The notes under the pieces are model-generated. The model did no database searches. It saw nothing but the letters and a program-made list of their open reading frames with translations, and was not told the DNA's origin. Shown here in pieces: positions 25,337-33,907 of a stretch of 64,000 nt of DNA. The first letter of the stretch is position 1, and each line of letters opens with the position of its first letter. The DNA is from Nevskiales bacterium. GTDB taxonomy: Bacteria > Pseudomonadota > Gammaproteobacteria > Steroidobacterales > GCA-2729495. Both the position numbers and the translations under genes were made by a program. The stretch lies in the NCBI GenBank assembly GCA_011526045.1, contig WYBE01000042.1:1-64000 (forward strand), given 5' to 3'.

Positions 25337-27808
25337 TCAGCCGAACATCGCCTTGAAAGGCGGGGCGCCCTGTCGCTGCGACGCGAGGAGCCGCATGAAC
25401 TCGGCGCCGCTCATCGGCTCGCCGAACAGCAGCCCCTGGACGTAGTCGCAGCCGGTCGAGCGCAGGAAGCGCAGCTGGCCGTGAGACTCGACGCCCTCGG
25501 CGATGACGTCGAGGTTCAGCCCGTGACCCATCTGGATGATGGTCGCGACGATCGTGGCGTCGTCGGCATCGGTGGCGGCGTCGCGCACAAAGGACTGGTC
25601 GATCTTCAGCGTGCTGATGGGGAACTTCTGCAGCGCGCTCAGGGAGGAGTAGCCGGTGCCGAAATCGTCGATTGCGAGGGACAGGCCCATGCTGTACAGC
25701 TCGTCGAGGATGCGCACTGTCCGCTCCGGGTTCTCCATGAGCGTGCTCTCGGTGATCTCGAGTTCCAGGCTCGCGGGCGGCACGCCGTGCTTGCGGAATA
25801 TATCCGCCACCCGGCCGCTGAAATTCGGCTGGCGCAGCTGCTTCAGCGACAGGTTCAGGGAGACCTTGCCGGGGAACAGCATTTTTTTCTGCCACTGGCT
25901 GAAATCGTGGCAGACGCGTTCGAGAACCCACTCGCCGATGTCCAGGATGAGGTTGCTTTCCTCCGCGAGCGGAATGAACTCCGACGGGAGCACGATGCCG
26001 CGCTCCGACATTTCCCATCGCACCAGGGCCTCGGCACCGGCGACGCGGCCGGTACGCAGGTCGACCTTCGGCTGGTAGTGGACGAGCAGTTCGTCGCGCT
26101 CGTAGGCCCGGCGCAGCCGGCTCTTCAGCATGAGCCGCTCGGTCGCCGCCGCGTTCATCTCCGGGTCGAAGAACTCGATGGTGTCGCCGCCGCCGCTGCG
26201 CTTGGCGTGATACAGCGCCGAATCTGCGCTGCGCACCAGGTCGATGACGTTGTTGGCATCCGCCGGATACACCGCGATGCCGATGCTGGCGGTCATGTGG
26301 ATCTGCTGGCCCTGGAAAGCGATCACCTGCGAGAGTTCGCGCAGCACCTTGCGGGCGCGGTCGGCGAGATCCTGGGTGTCGTTTCCGGGCTCGTCGAGGT
26401 CATCGAGAATGATGCCGAACTCATCACCAGCAAAGCGGCCGACCACCGTGCTCTCCGGCAGGAGCCGGCGCAGCCGGTCGGTCAGGGTTTCCAGGCAGAG
26501 GTCGCCGCCGGCATGGCCGTAGATGTCGTTGATGTCCTTGAACCGATCGACATCGAGATACAGGAGCGCCAGGCGCCTGCCCGAGCGGCTGGCGCGGGCA
26601 ATGGAGCGCTGCAACAGGTGCTGGAACTGCATGCGGTTCGGCACCTTGGTCAGCGCGTCGATCCGCGCCAGGTAACGGATGCGCTGCTCGGCCATCTTGC
26701 GTTCGGCGATGTTGCGTGCAGCGATGATGAAGCCGCGCGAGCCCGGATTGCTGTCGTGGATTCCGGAGATGGTGTAGGACACCGGGATGTCGGTGCCGTC
26801 GCGGCCGAGCAGCACGCTTTCCTGTGCGCGCGAAGCGGAGTCTTCGAGGCGAAAGTCCTCGCGTCGCGCGGTGGCGATGATCTGCGTGACCGGGCGGTCG
26901 AGCAGGGTCGTTTCCGGCAGTTCCAGCAGGCGGCTGGCAGCGAGGTTCACCCGCGTGATCCTGCCCTCGGCGTCGGTGAGGATCAGCGCCTCGTTCATGC
27001 TGCCGAGCACCCGGTCGAGGTAATCCCGCGAGATGGTGGCGGTGCGCAGGCGTTCGCGCAGCTGGTCGAAGGCGTGCGCGAGCTGGCCGAGCTCGTCCCC
27101 GCGTGGCAGGGTGATGGCCGCGTCGTAGCTGCCGCCGGTCAACCGCTCGGCGTTGCCGATGAGAAAGCGGATCGCGCGCACCTGGCGGAAGGCGAAAACC
27201 ACCAGGATGACGACCGCTGCGGAAACAATGACCAGGGCGATCAGCGCGCCGCTGAGCAGGCTCTGGCGCCGGTAATCCGCGCGAATCTCCTGCAGAAGAC
27301 TGCCGAATCCGCCGAGTTCCGCCGGTGCGATCATGGTGTCGAACACCTGGCCGAGCGCGCCCAGCGCCTGGGCAGGCTCGCCGATCCTCGTGCGGGAGAC
27401 GATGGTACGCCCGCCCGTGACGGTCGTTCCGGCGGGAGCGGTCTCGATGGCGGGCAGCAGCGAAATATCGCCGGCGTGAGCCAGCGTCGCGCCGGCGTCG
27501 TCGAGCACCACGATCAACGCGGCTCCGTTGAGTTCCATGGCGCGGGCGAGCACGCCCTCCACGTCCTGCGTGTGGCCCGCCTGCAGGGGGATGACGACCC
27601 GCCCGGCAATGGCTGTCGAGGTGCGCTGGGCGTATTTCTGCGTCCGTTCGAGCAGGCGGTCGTGATAGATCTGGCTGCTCTCGTTCAGCGCGGTCTCGAG
27701 CGAGGCGCGGAACACCAGGTAGAGCGACAAGGTCGCAATACCGACGGCGGCCGCGCAGACCAGGGCCGTGATCAGGAGATATTTCGGTAACAGGCTGAGG
27801 GGTCGCAT
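25337..27808 (-). CDS. Membrane sensor with HAMP, PAS, GGDEF and EAL domains
   Basis: 823 aa. Two membrane helices (about 10-30 and 185-207) enclose a periplasmic sensing domain. A HAMP segment (about 208-260) and a PAS domain (about 265-380) follow. The GGDEF domain (about 390-550) has the signature as RFAGDEF, first Gly replaced by Ala. The EAL domain (about 565-815) has AEALVRW, ELEITESTLMENPER, AIDDFGTGYSSLSAL and IAEGVESHGQL, so phosphodiesterase activity is likely. It should set cyclic-di-GMP levels in response to a periplasmic signal; the cyclase half may be active or regulatory. It is divergent from a receiver-domain gene 225 bp away. Confidence 0.88.
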   Translation of the reverse strand: MRPLSLLPKYLLITALVCAAAVGIATLSLYLVFRASLETALNESSQIYHDRLLERTQKYAQRTSTAIAGRVVIPLQAGHTQDVEGVLARAMELNGAALIVVLDDAGATLAHAGDISLLPAIETAPAGTTVTGGRTIVSRTRIGEPAQALGALGQVFDTMIAPAELGGFGSLLQEIRADYRRQSLLSGALIALVIVSAAVVILVVFAFRQVRAIRFLIGNAERLTGGSYDAAITLPRGDELGQLAHAFDQLRERLRTATISRDYLDRVLGSMNEALILTDAEGRITRVNLAASRLLELPETTLLDRPVTQIIATARREDFRLEDSASRAQESVLLGRDGTDIPVSYTISGIHDSNPGSRGFIIAARNIAERKMAEQRIRYLARIDALTKVPNRMQFQHLLQRSIARASRSGRRLALLYLDVDRFKDINDIYGHAGGDLCLETLTDRLRRLLPESTVVGRFAGDEFGIILDDLDEPGNDTQDLADRARKVLRELSQVIAFQGQQIHMTASIGIAVYPADANNVIDLVRSADSALYHAKRSGGGDTIEFFDPEMNAAATERLMLKSRLRRAYERDELLVHYQPKVDLRTGRVAGAEALVRWEMSERGIVLPSEFIPLAEESNLILDIGEWVLERVCHDFSQWQKKMLFPGKVSLNLSLKQLRQPNFSGRVADIFRKHGVPPASLELEITESTLMENPERTVRILDELYSMGLSLAIDDFGTGYSSLSALQKFPISTLKIDQSFVRDAATDADDATIVATIIQMGHGLNLDVIAEGVESHGQLRFLRSTGCDYVQGLLFGEPMSGAEFMRLLASQRQGAPPFKAMFG

Positions 27809-28033
27809 GTCTGTCGTCGCGAACCGGCCGTGGCGCTTGTTGTTGTCGTTACGGCGGGGCGCCGCTTCCCCGCTGTCGCCAGATTCTAGCAGGCGGGCTT
27901 CGCCGCAGAGCCACCGCCGGGCATCCCTGGCTGCCGGCCTCGACCCGGTTGTGTGACGCAGCCGCTGTTTTTCGGGCTCGGCCGGCTACAATCATCAGCG
28001 CGCTGCAGCCTTGGAGCGTGATTCGCCCGCGAT

Positions 28034-29380
28034 ATGGCGCTCAAGTGTGCCCTGATCGTCGATGACAGCCGGACGGCCCGACAGGTGCTCGGTGATGTCC
28101 TGGCCGCAAACCGCCTGCGGGTGGAAACCGCCGCCACCGCCGAGGAGGCGCTGCAGTACCTGAGTCATAGCCGGCCTGACGTGATCTTCATGGATCACAA
28201 CATGCCCGGGATGGACGGGCTGCAGGCAGTCAGGGCGATCAAGGCCAATCCCGCCACCGCCACCATCCCGATCATGATGTACACCTCCCAGGAGGGCGAG
28301 TTGTACGTCGGGCAGGCGCGCGCACTCGGTGCCGTCGGCGTGCTGCCCAAGCAGATCAAGCCGGTCGAAGTGACCGACGTACTCAAGTCACTGCACCTGC
28401 TCGATGCCGAGGATCGCGTCGCCGTGGTGGCACCCGCCGCAGCGGAGCCGGCCGCCGCGGCCGACGCCACCACGGACAGCCGGCGCGACGTCAACGCCGA
28501 GATCAACAGTCGTGACTGGAGCGATCTCCACCGCTGGTTGCAGGAGATGTTCGAGCATCACGGCGCGGAGATTCGCGCCGAGGTGGAAACCACCGTGGCG
28601 CGCGTCCTGCGCGAACAGGCACCGGCACGGGAAGAAGCCGCTGCCACCGCGGTGCAACCGTCTGTGCGGCGCTCGCCGATGACGACCTTGCTGGTGCTGG
28701 CGTTGACCGCGCTTGCCGGGATCTTTTTCTGGCTGCACCTGGACACCCAGCGCAAGTGGCGCGCGGCGGTGGACCAGAACCTGGGCCTGATGGCGACGCT
28801 GACCTCGCGGCGTGCAGCGGCCACCGCGACCGCCGCCGACACGGCGCAGCAGATGACGGCTGAACGGGTGGAGATGTCTGGTCGCTATGGCGACTTCGTC
28901 CGGGCCCTGGAGTGGGGCGTCAATCAGTCCTCGCTGTATCCGCCCGGCGTCGAGCCCTTCGACGGGCAACGGCTCGAGATCGTCAAGGGACTGCTGGAGC
29001 AGCTCGCGGCGATCGGCTTCACCGGAACGCTCCGCCTCGACAGCCACGTCGGCGACTTTTGTTATGTGACCTCGGCCACCGGCGAGGCCCTGGCACTGGC
29101 ACCCGACGATCTGCCGGCAGAGCGTTGTGAGCGGATCGGCTTGCCGGCCGGCGAGGCGAAGCGCGCTTCTGCGCGCGAGTCCATCGCGTTCGCCAACTTT
29201 CTCGGTGCGCGGCTCGACGACCCGACGATCCGTATCGAGATCGTGCCGCACGGCAATGCCGCGCCGGCGGTGTCGTATCCGGCCGGTCCGCAGGGCCTGA
29301 CCGCCGGCGACTGGAACGCCTACGCCCGGCAGAACAACCGCGTCGTCGTGACGCTGCTGCCGGGCGAAGCCGCGCCCTGA
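28034..29380 (+). CDS. Receiver-domain protein with membrane anchor and unknown C-terminal domain
   Basis: 448 aa. Residues 1-120 are a CheY-like receiver: acidic pair D10-D11, phosphoacceptor D54 in IFMDHNMPGMDG, MMYTSQE, and the lysine in LPKQIKP. A linker with a helix (EINSRDWSDLHRWLQEMFEH) leads to one membrane helix (about 218-236, MTTLLVLALTALAGIFFWL) and a coiled segment. A C-terminal domain of about 180 residues (VKGLLEQLAAIGFTGTLRLD, then SHVGDFCYV) lies beyond the membrane, so it should be periplasmic. A receiver tied to a periplasmic domain is unusual. It is transcribed away from the EAL/GGDEF gene; a functional link is plausible but unproven. Confidence 0.7.
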   Translation: MALKCALIVDDSRTARQVLGDVLAANRLRVETAATAEEALQYLSHSRPDVIFMDHNMPGMDGLQAVRAIKANPATATIPIMMYTSQEGELYVGQARALGAVGVLPKQIKPVEVTDVLKSLHLLDAEDRVAVVAPAAAEPAAAADATTDSRRDVNAEINSRDWSDLHRWLQEMFEHHGAEIRAEVETTVARVLREQAPAREEAAATAVQPSVRRSPMTTLLVLALTALAGIFFWLHLDTQRKWRAAVDQNLGLMATLTSRRAAATATAADTAQQMTAERVEMSGRYGDFVRALEWGVNQSSLYPPGVEPFDGQRLEIVKGLLEQLAAIGFTGTLRLDSHVGDFCYVTSATGEALALAPDDLPAERCERIGLPAGEAKRASARESIAFANFLGARLDDPTIRIEIVPHGNAAPAVSYPAGPQGLTAGDWNAYARQNNRVVVTLLPGEAAP

Positions 29381-29390
29381 CGCCGCGCGA

Positions 29391-30383
29391 GTGGATGCGT
29401 ACCGTGCACCGCGGGGCCTTGCCGGCCCGCACCTGCAGTCCGTGCTGGCCAGCCTGCCGCTGCGTGAGCGGTCAGTCCGGCGGGACGCCACCGGGCTGCT
29501 CGCGCGCAGCACCGCGGAGATCGTGGATTGCGGCAACGGCGTGCGCCTGCTCGGGGTGCACACCCCGCCGGCCGGTGCGCCGGGCCGCGTGGCGGTACTG
29601 ATCCACGGCTGGGAGGGCAGCGCGGACTCGGTGTACATGGTGTCGGCCGCCGCGCGCCTGTACCGCAGCGGCTATCGCGTGCTGCGCCTGAACCTGCGCG
29701 ACCACGGCGGCTCGCACCCGCTCAACGAGGGCCTGTTTCACTCCTGCCTGCTCGCCGAGGTTCGCGATGCAGTCGGCGCTCTGCAGCGGCGCTATCCCGG
29801 TGAACGCCTGTGCCTCGGCGGGTTTTCCCTCGGCGGCAACTTCGCGCTGCGCATCGCTGCCGAAGCCGGGACTGCCGGGTTGCGGATCGAGCGCGTGGCG
29901 GCCGTCTGCCCGGTGCTCGATCCGCGTGAAACGCTGCGCTCGCTCGATGAAGGGCTGCCTCATTACCGGATGTATTTCACCCGTCGCTGGCGGCGGTCGC
30001 TGCAGCGCAAGCGCGAGGCGTTTCCGGCGCTGTACGATTTCGGGCGGCTCGGCCGGTTCCGGACCCTGCGCGCCCTGACCGAGCACCTGGTCTGCAACTA
30101 CGCCGGTTTTCCCGACCTCGACAGCTACCTGCGCGGCTACGCGGTGACCGGCGAGCGCCTGGCCGGTCTGTCCGTGCCGACCGAGATCCTGCTGGCGGAC
30201 GACGACCCCGTGATTCCGGTGCACAGCGCCGCGGCACTAGCACGACCGCCCGCGCTCAGGGTCCGCCGGACCCGCCACGGCGGGCACTGCGCATTCATCG
30301 CCGATTACCGGCTGCGAAGCTGGCTGGACGACTACATTGCCGGCGTCTTCGAATCACCCCGGGCCGCCGATCACTCCACGTAG
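29391..30383 (+). CDS. Alpha/beta hydrolase, YheT-like
   Basis: 330 aa, GTG start 11 bp after the previous stop, so probably co-transcribed. The fold is shown by AVLIHGWEGSADS (oxyanion region), RLNLRDHGGSHPLNEGLFH, the nucleophile elbow LGGFSLGGNFALR (GFSLGG), and a late Asp/His pair (LADDDPVIP and RRTRHGGHCAFI). The FRPP-like start AYRAPRGLAGPHLQSVLASL is typical of the YheT/ABHD1-3 group. Likely a cytoplasmic esterase of unknown substrate. Its end overlaps the opposing DUF2845 gene by 13 bp. Confidence 0.8.
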   Translation: MDAYRAPRGLAGPHLQSVLASLPLRERSVRRDATGLLARSTAEIVDCGNGVRLLGVHTPPAGAPGRVAVLIHGWEGSADSVYMVSAAARLYRSGYRVLRLNLRDHGGSHPLNEGLFHSCLLAEVRDAVGALQRRYPGERLCLGGFSLGGNFALRIAAEAGTAGLRIERVAAVCPVLDPRETLRSLDEGLPHYRMYFTRRWRRSLQRKREAFPALYDFGRLGRFRTLRALTEHLVCNYAGFPDLDSYLRGYAVTGERLAGLSVPTEILLADDDPVIPVHSAAALARPPALRVRRTRHGGHCAFIADYRLRSWLDDYIAGVFESPRAADHST

Positions 30384-30766
30384 CCATAGCCGAGCCGGCG
30401 CACGTCCCGAACCAGGCCGTTCTCGAAGACCACCATGCGCATCAGCTTGCGCGGGCCGAAGTTGTAGGTCCATTCCTCTATCAATATCTCGACGACGGAG
30501 TGCTGGTGAATCAGCAGCTCCTCGCTGGTGAAGCGCATTTCGCTCCGGCCGTCGCTCACGACGAGCCCGCGGCTGGCCTGCGCGGAGGGGATGCCACTGC
30601 GGTAGAGCACGCGCCGCTGGACGGCGGTCGGCGTCCCGCAGAAGCGCAGGACCTTGGCCTGGGGATCGCCCTCGCTGACGAGACGACTCTGGCATCGCAG
30701 TGCCAGCGCCGGTTCGGCCAGCAGCAGGGCAGCGACGATGACTATCAGGCGGTGTGACTGGCGCAT
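30371..30766 (-). CDS. DUF2845 protein, exported
   Basis: 131 aa. Signal peptide about 1-22 (IVIVAALLLAEPALALRC). The mature part has RCQSRLVSEGDPQAKVLRFC then GTP, the DUF2845 pattern with two cysteines that may pair, followed by EEWTYNFGPRKLMRMVVFEN and a C-terminal LGYGYV. Members are small periplasmic proteins of unknown role, related in shape to SmpA/BamE-like domains. Convergent with the hydrolase gene. Confidence 0.75.
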   Translation of the reverse strand: MRQSHRLIVIVAALLLAEPALALRCQSRLVSEGDPQAKVLRFCGTPTAVQRRVLYRSGIPSAQASRGLVVSDGRSEMRFTSEELLIHQHSVVEILIEEWTYNFGPRKLMRMVVFENGLVRDVRRLGYGYVE

Positions 30767-30903
30767 GGCGACCCCCCGGGGAGCGATCTGAGGCGCTCTT
30801 GCCGCTATTGACCGGGCTATGATCGCCGGGTTCCGGGCCGGCGTGGTGCGGCCGGAGCGCCGGCGCGTGTACGCTACCGGGACGCTGGAGAACGAGGGAT
30901 CGT

Positions 30904-32466
30904 GTGAAGTCGCGCTTCGAAGCCAGGTTACGGGCGCTATCGGCCGCGGCTGAACCCGCGCTGCTGCAGGGTGGCCTGCGTGGGGTCGAAAAGGAGTGTC
31001 TGAGGGTAACCCCCGAGGGCTATATCGCGGCCAGCGATCATCCGGTGGCGCTCGGTGCGGCGCTGACCAACCGGTTCATCACGACGGATTACTCCGAGGC
31101 GCTGATCGAGTTCATCACGCCCCCGGAAACCACGACCCCGGAAACGCTGCAGTTTCTCGAGGACATTCACCAGTTTTCCTATCCGGCCATCGGCGACGAG
31201 TTGTTCTGGGCCATGTCCATGCCCTGCCGGGTGCGCTCGGAGGAGGACATCCACATCGCCCGTTACGGCAGCTCCAACGTCGGGATGATGAAAACCATCT
31301 ACCGGCGTGGCCTGGGGTTCCGTTACGGCCGTTACATGCAGGCGATTGCCGGCCTGCATTTCAATTACTCGGCCCCGGACGCCATCTGGCCGGCGCTCGG
31401 CGAGCTCGAGGACCAGCCATCGGACGGCACGGATGAGCGGTCCGAGGCGTACCTGGCGCTGGTACGCAATGTGCGTCGCCTCGACTGGTTGCTGCTCTAC
31501 CTGTTCGGCGCTTCGCCCGCGGTCTGCGGCTGCTTTCTGCGGGGCGGTGACGCAGGTCTCGAGAAGTTCGACCGCAACACCTATTTCGGCCGGTACGCCA
31601 CCTCGCTGCGCATGAGCGATATCGGTTACAAGAATGCAAATCAGGCGGAGATCTTCGTCTCGGCCAACAGTCTCGATGAATACATCGCCGATCTGACCCG
31701 TGCGATCCGTACCCCCCATCCGGCCTACGAGCGGATCGGCGTACGCGTCGGTGGCGAGTATCGGCAGCTCAACACTCACCAGTTGCAGATCGAGAACGAG
31801 TACTACAGCAGCGTGCGGCCCAAGCGTTCGGCGCTGAGTGGCGAGCGGCCGACGGCTGCCTTGCGTCGCGGTGGGATCGAGTACATCGAGTTGCGCGCGC
31901 TCGACCTCGACCCGTTCGCCCCGACAGGCGTCGACGAGCTGCGGCTGCGGTTCGCCGAAGTTTTTCTGCTGTACTGCCTGCTCCTCGACAGCCCGCCGAT
32001 CGGCGCCGCGGAGCGCGTCGAGATCGGTCACAACCACGGCGTCGTGGCGCGGCAGGGGCGCGAACCCGGACTCGAGCTGCGCCGGGCCGGGCGTGCCGTA
32101 GCGCTGCGCGCCTGGGCCGCGGAGGCGATCGAGGCGATGCACGGGGTGGCAGAGCTGCTGGATCTCGGTGCCGGGGCGCAATATCGCCGGGCCGTGCAGG
32201 AGTGCGCCTCGAGCGTCGCCGATCCGCAACGCACGCCGTCGGCGCGCTTGATGCAGGCGCTCGCCGAGTCGGGAGGGTCGCTCGGGGAATTTGGCCTGGC
32301 CCTGTCGCGGCGTCATCGGGAGCATTTCCTCTCCCGGCCCCGCTCGGCCAATCGCCACTACCGGACGCTGGAAGAGGAGGCGCTCGCCTCGCTGGATCGG
32401 CAGTGCTGGCTGGAGGAGCACGACACCCTCAGCCTGGAGGAATACCTTGCCTGCTACTACGACTGA
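30904..32466 (+). CDS. gshA: Glutamate-cysteine ligase
   Basis: 520 aa, the E. coli GshA type (518 aa). GTG start with GAGGGA upstream. Hallmarks: GGLRGVEKECLRVTPEG (23-39), the Glu residues that bind Mg-ATP, ITTDYSEALIEFITPP, FWAMSMPCRV, YRRGLGFRYGRYMQAIAGLH then FNYS, and YIELRALDLDPFAPTG. It makes gamma-glutamylcysteine, the first and rate-limiting step of glutathione synthesis. gshB is not nearby. A TATGAT at 30819-30824 may be its -10 box, although no good -35 is seen. Confidence 0.93.
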   Translation: MKSRFEARLRALSAAAEPALLQGGLRGVEKECLRVTPEGYIAASDHPVALGAALTNRFITTDYSEALIEFITPPETTTPETLQFLEDIHQFSYPAIGDELFWAMSMPCRVRSEEDIHIARYGSSNVGMMKTIYRRGLGFRYGRYMQAIAGLHFNYSAPDAIWPALGELEDQPSDGTDERSEAYLALVRNVRRLDWLLLYLFGASPAVCGCFLRGGDAGLEKFDRNTYFGRYATSLRMSDIGYKNANQAEIFVSANSLDEYIADLTRAIRTPHPAYERIGVRVGGEYRQLNTHQLQIENEYYSSVRPKRSALSGERPTAALRRGGIEYIELRALDLDPFAPTGVDELRLRFAEVFLLYCLLLDSPPIGAAERVEIGHNHGVVARQGREPGLELRRAGRAVALRAWAAEAIEAMHGVAELLDLGAGAQYRRAVQECASSVADPQRTPSARLMQALAESGGSLGEFGLALSRRHREHFLSRPRSANRHYRTLEEEALASLDRQCWLEEHDTLSLEEYLACYYD

Positions 32467-32556
32467 CGGCGGCGCCTTTCAGGTGGTGCGGTTGTGGTGC
32501 GCGTGGCCCGTCATTTAGTATCCGTTGCAGGGTTGTTCGCGTAAGGTTGTCAGGAA

Positions 32557-33231
32557 TTGGCGCGCCTGTTCTACGGGTCGGTGCTCGTGGGTGTCCTGCT
32601 GGCGGTGCTCGCGGCGGGTGTGTTCCCGCTGCCGCGGCACGAACGCTATCGTTCCGACATTACCGTCATCGCAGACGGTGGGCGCGCCGAGACCTTCCTG
32701 ATCCAGTGGCCGCAGGACCGCGTGGTTCTCGGTGCCGCCCCGGGTCTGCGCCAGATCGGCGCGGCGATCGCCCTCGACGAGGGTGACCCGGCCGGGGCGA
32801 GCGTCGAGGTTTTTCGCCTGCGGGACTCGGCGGGGAATGTCGTCGGTCTGGCCAGTCGCAGCACTTCGCGGCGCGCTGCCGCCGGCGGGTCGTCGGTGCA
32901 GGGCACCGACTGGGTGCTCATGCTCCCGAGCCGCGGGGCATTGTTCCTCACCCAGGTGAACCAGCATGACGTTGCGCCGAGGCGGCGCGCGACCGACGGC
33001 GAGTTGCAGGTCGCGGTCGATGATGTCGCCGGCCTGTGGTCGCAGGGCAACCGGCTGCGGATCACGGGCGGCCCGGCTGGCGACGGTGCGGGGCGTGTGG
33101 CCGGTGGTACCGACGAGTTTTACGGCCTGAGTGGCAGCTACGACGAAACCTGGGACCTCGAGGAAGCGCGGGCCGGCGGCGTGACTCAAGGCCGCATCAC
33201 GCTCGTCACCCGGCTGGAGGCGGGATCCTGA
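32557..33231 (+). CDS. Hypothetical protein with N-terminal membrane anchor
   Basis: 224 aa. The start is TTG 32557, with TAAGG about 10 bp upstream. One membrane helix or uncleaved signal (residues 3-25, RLFYGSVLVGVLLAVLAAGV) is followed by a beta-rich domain of about 190 residues (RAETFLIQWPQDRVVL, TDWVLMLPSRGALFLTQVNQ, FYGLSGSYDETWDL). Cytoplasmic residues are few, so most of it is probably periplasmic. No family recognised. The TGA overlaps the ATG of the next gene as TGATG, so the two are translationally coupled and probably act together. Confidence 0.6.
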   Translation: MARLFYGSVLVGVLLAVLAAGVFPLPRHERYRSDITVIADGGRAETFLIQWPQDRVVLGAAPGLRQIGAAIALDEGDPAGASVEVFRLRDSAGNVVGLASRSTSRRAAAGGSSVQGTDWVLMLPSRGALFLTQVNQHDVAPRRRATDGELQVAVDDVAGLWSQGNRLRITGGPAGDGAGRVAGGTDEFYGLSGSYDETWDLEEARAGGVTQGRITLVTRLEAGS

Positions 33232-33884
33232 TGCGGTTGGTGCTCGTAGTGGCGGGGTTGTGCGTTGGCGTGTTTCTCGGCATCGCATTGCTGCTCGTGA
33301 ACCCGATGCTGCTCTTGCAGCCTGCACCGATCAGTCTTTCCGGGGCAGTGCATACGCTCGCATGGGAAGCGGGTGAGGGCTTCCGGGGCTTTGAGCTCAC
33401 TCCACGCGGATTGCTCGGAGCGGGCGACCGCCGTCAGCCACCGCGACAGTTCGCCGAGCCCGGCATCCGCTACGCGCGCGCGGAGGTGGTCCGGTTGGCC
33501 GCGGATGAAGAGCTGCCGCCTGCCCTTGGCGTGCGTCTTTCGGCGATTTCCGACCACGACTCGCTGTTGCAGGCACGCCTGGGCGTGGTGACGCAATGGA
33601 ACCTCGTGTGGCCGCAGCGTGGCACGGTGCTGCTCGCCGGGTCGGAGAATTTCTGGCGGCCTTTGCGCGACGGCCTGTGGTCGGCGGTGCGTGGGCGTGG
33701 TTTCAGGCCGGGCGCTGTCCGTTACATCCTGCCGCCATTTCCGGCGCCGGGCGGCAATGCCTTCGGTGCCGGTACCGGTGAGTTCGCCACTGCCCGCATG
33801 GCCTTCCGCGAAGAATTGTCGCCGCTCGAAGACCGGGCCGGCGCCTTCTCCGGGCAGCGTCGGCTGCAACTGGCGCTGGACTAG
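33231..33884 (+). CDS. Hypothetical membrane-anchored protein, partner of the preceding gene
   Basis: 217 aa. Begins with a membrane helix (LVLVVAGLCVGVFLGIALLL). The rest is a periplasmic domain with RYARAEVVRLAADEELPPAL, GTVLLAGSENFWRPLRDGLW and RGFRPGAVRYILPPFPAPG. No catalytic motif or known family. Its start overlaps the stop of the upstream gene. Both proteins have the same layout (one N-terminal helix, about 190 residues outside), which suggests a heteromeric complex or a shared export task (inference). Confidence 0.6.
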   Translation: MRLVLVVAGLCVGVFLGIALLLVNPMLLLQPAPISLSGAVHTLAWEAGEGFRGFELTPRGLLGAGDRRQPPRQFAEPGIRYARAEVVRLAADEELPPALGVRLSAISDHDSLLQARLGVVTQWNLVWPQRGTVLLAGSENFWRPLRDGLWSAVRGRGFRPGAVRYILPPFPAPGGNAFGAGTGEFATARMAFREELSPLEDRAGAFSGQRRLQLALD

Positions 33885-33907
33885 CCGCGCCGGTGTCCGC
33901 CTCGCCG

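Noticed and set aside
24704..27790. 1028-codon open frame on the plus strand
   Set aside because: It lies antisense to the clear EAL/GGDEF gene and has the Arg/His/Gln/Ala-rich composition of a GC-rich shadow frame, with no motif.
30808..30824. TTGACC followed by TATGAT upstream of gshA as a promoter pair
   Set aside because: The two boxes are only 5 bp apart, so they cannot act together; the TATGAT alone may still be a -10.
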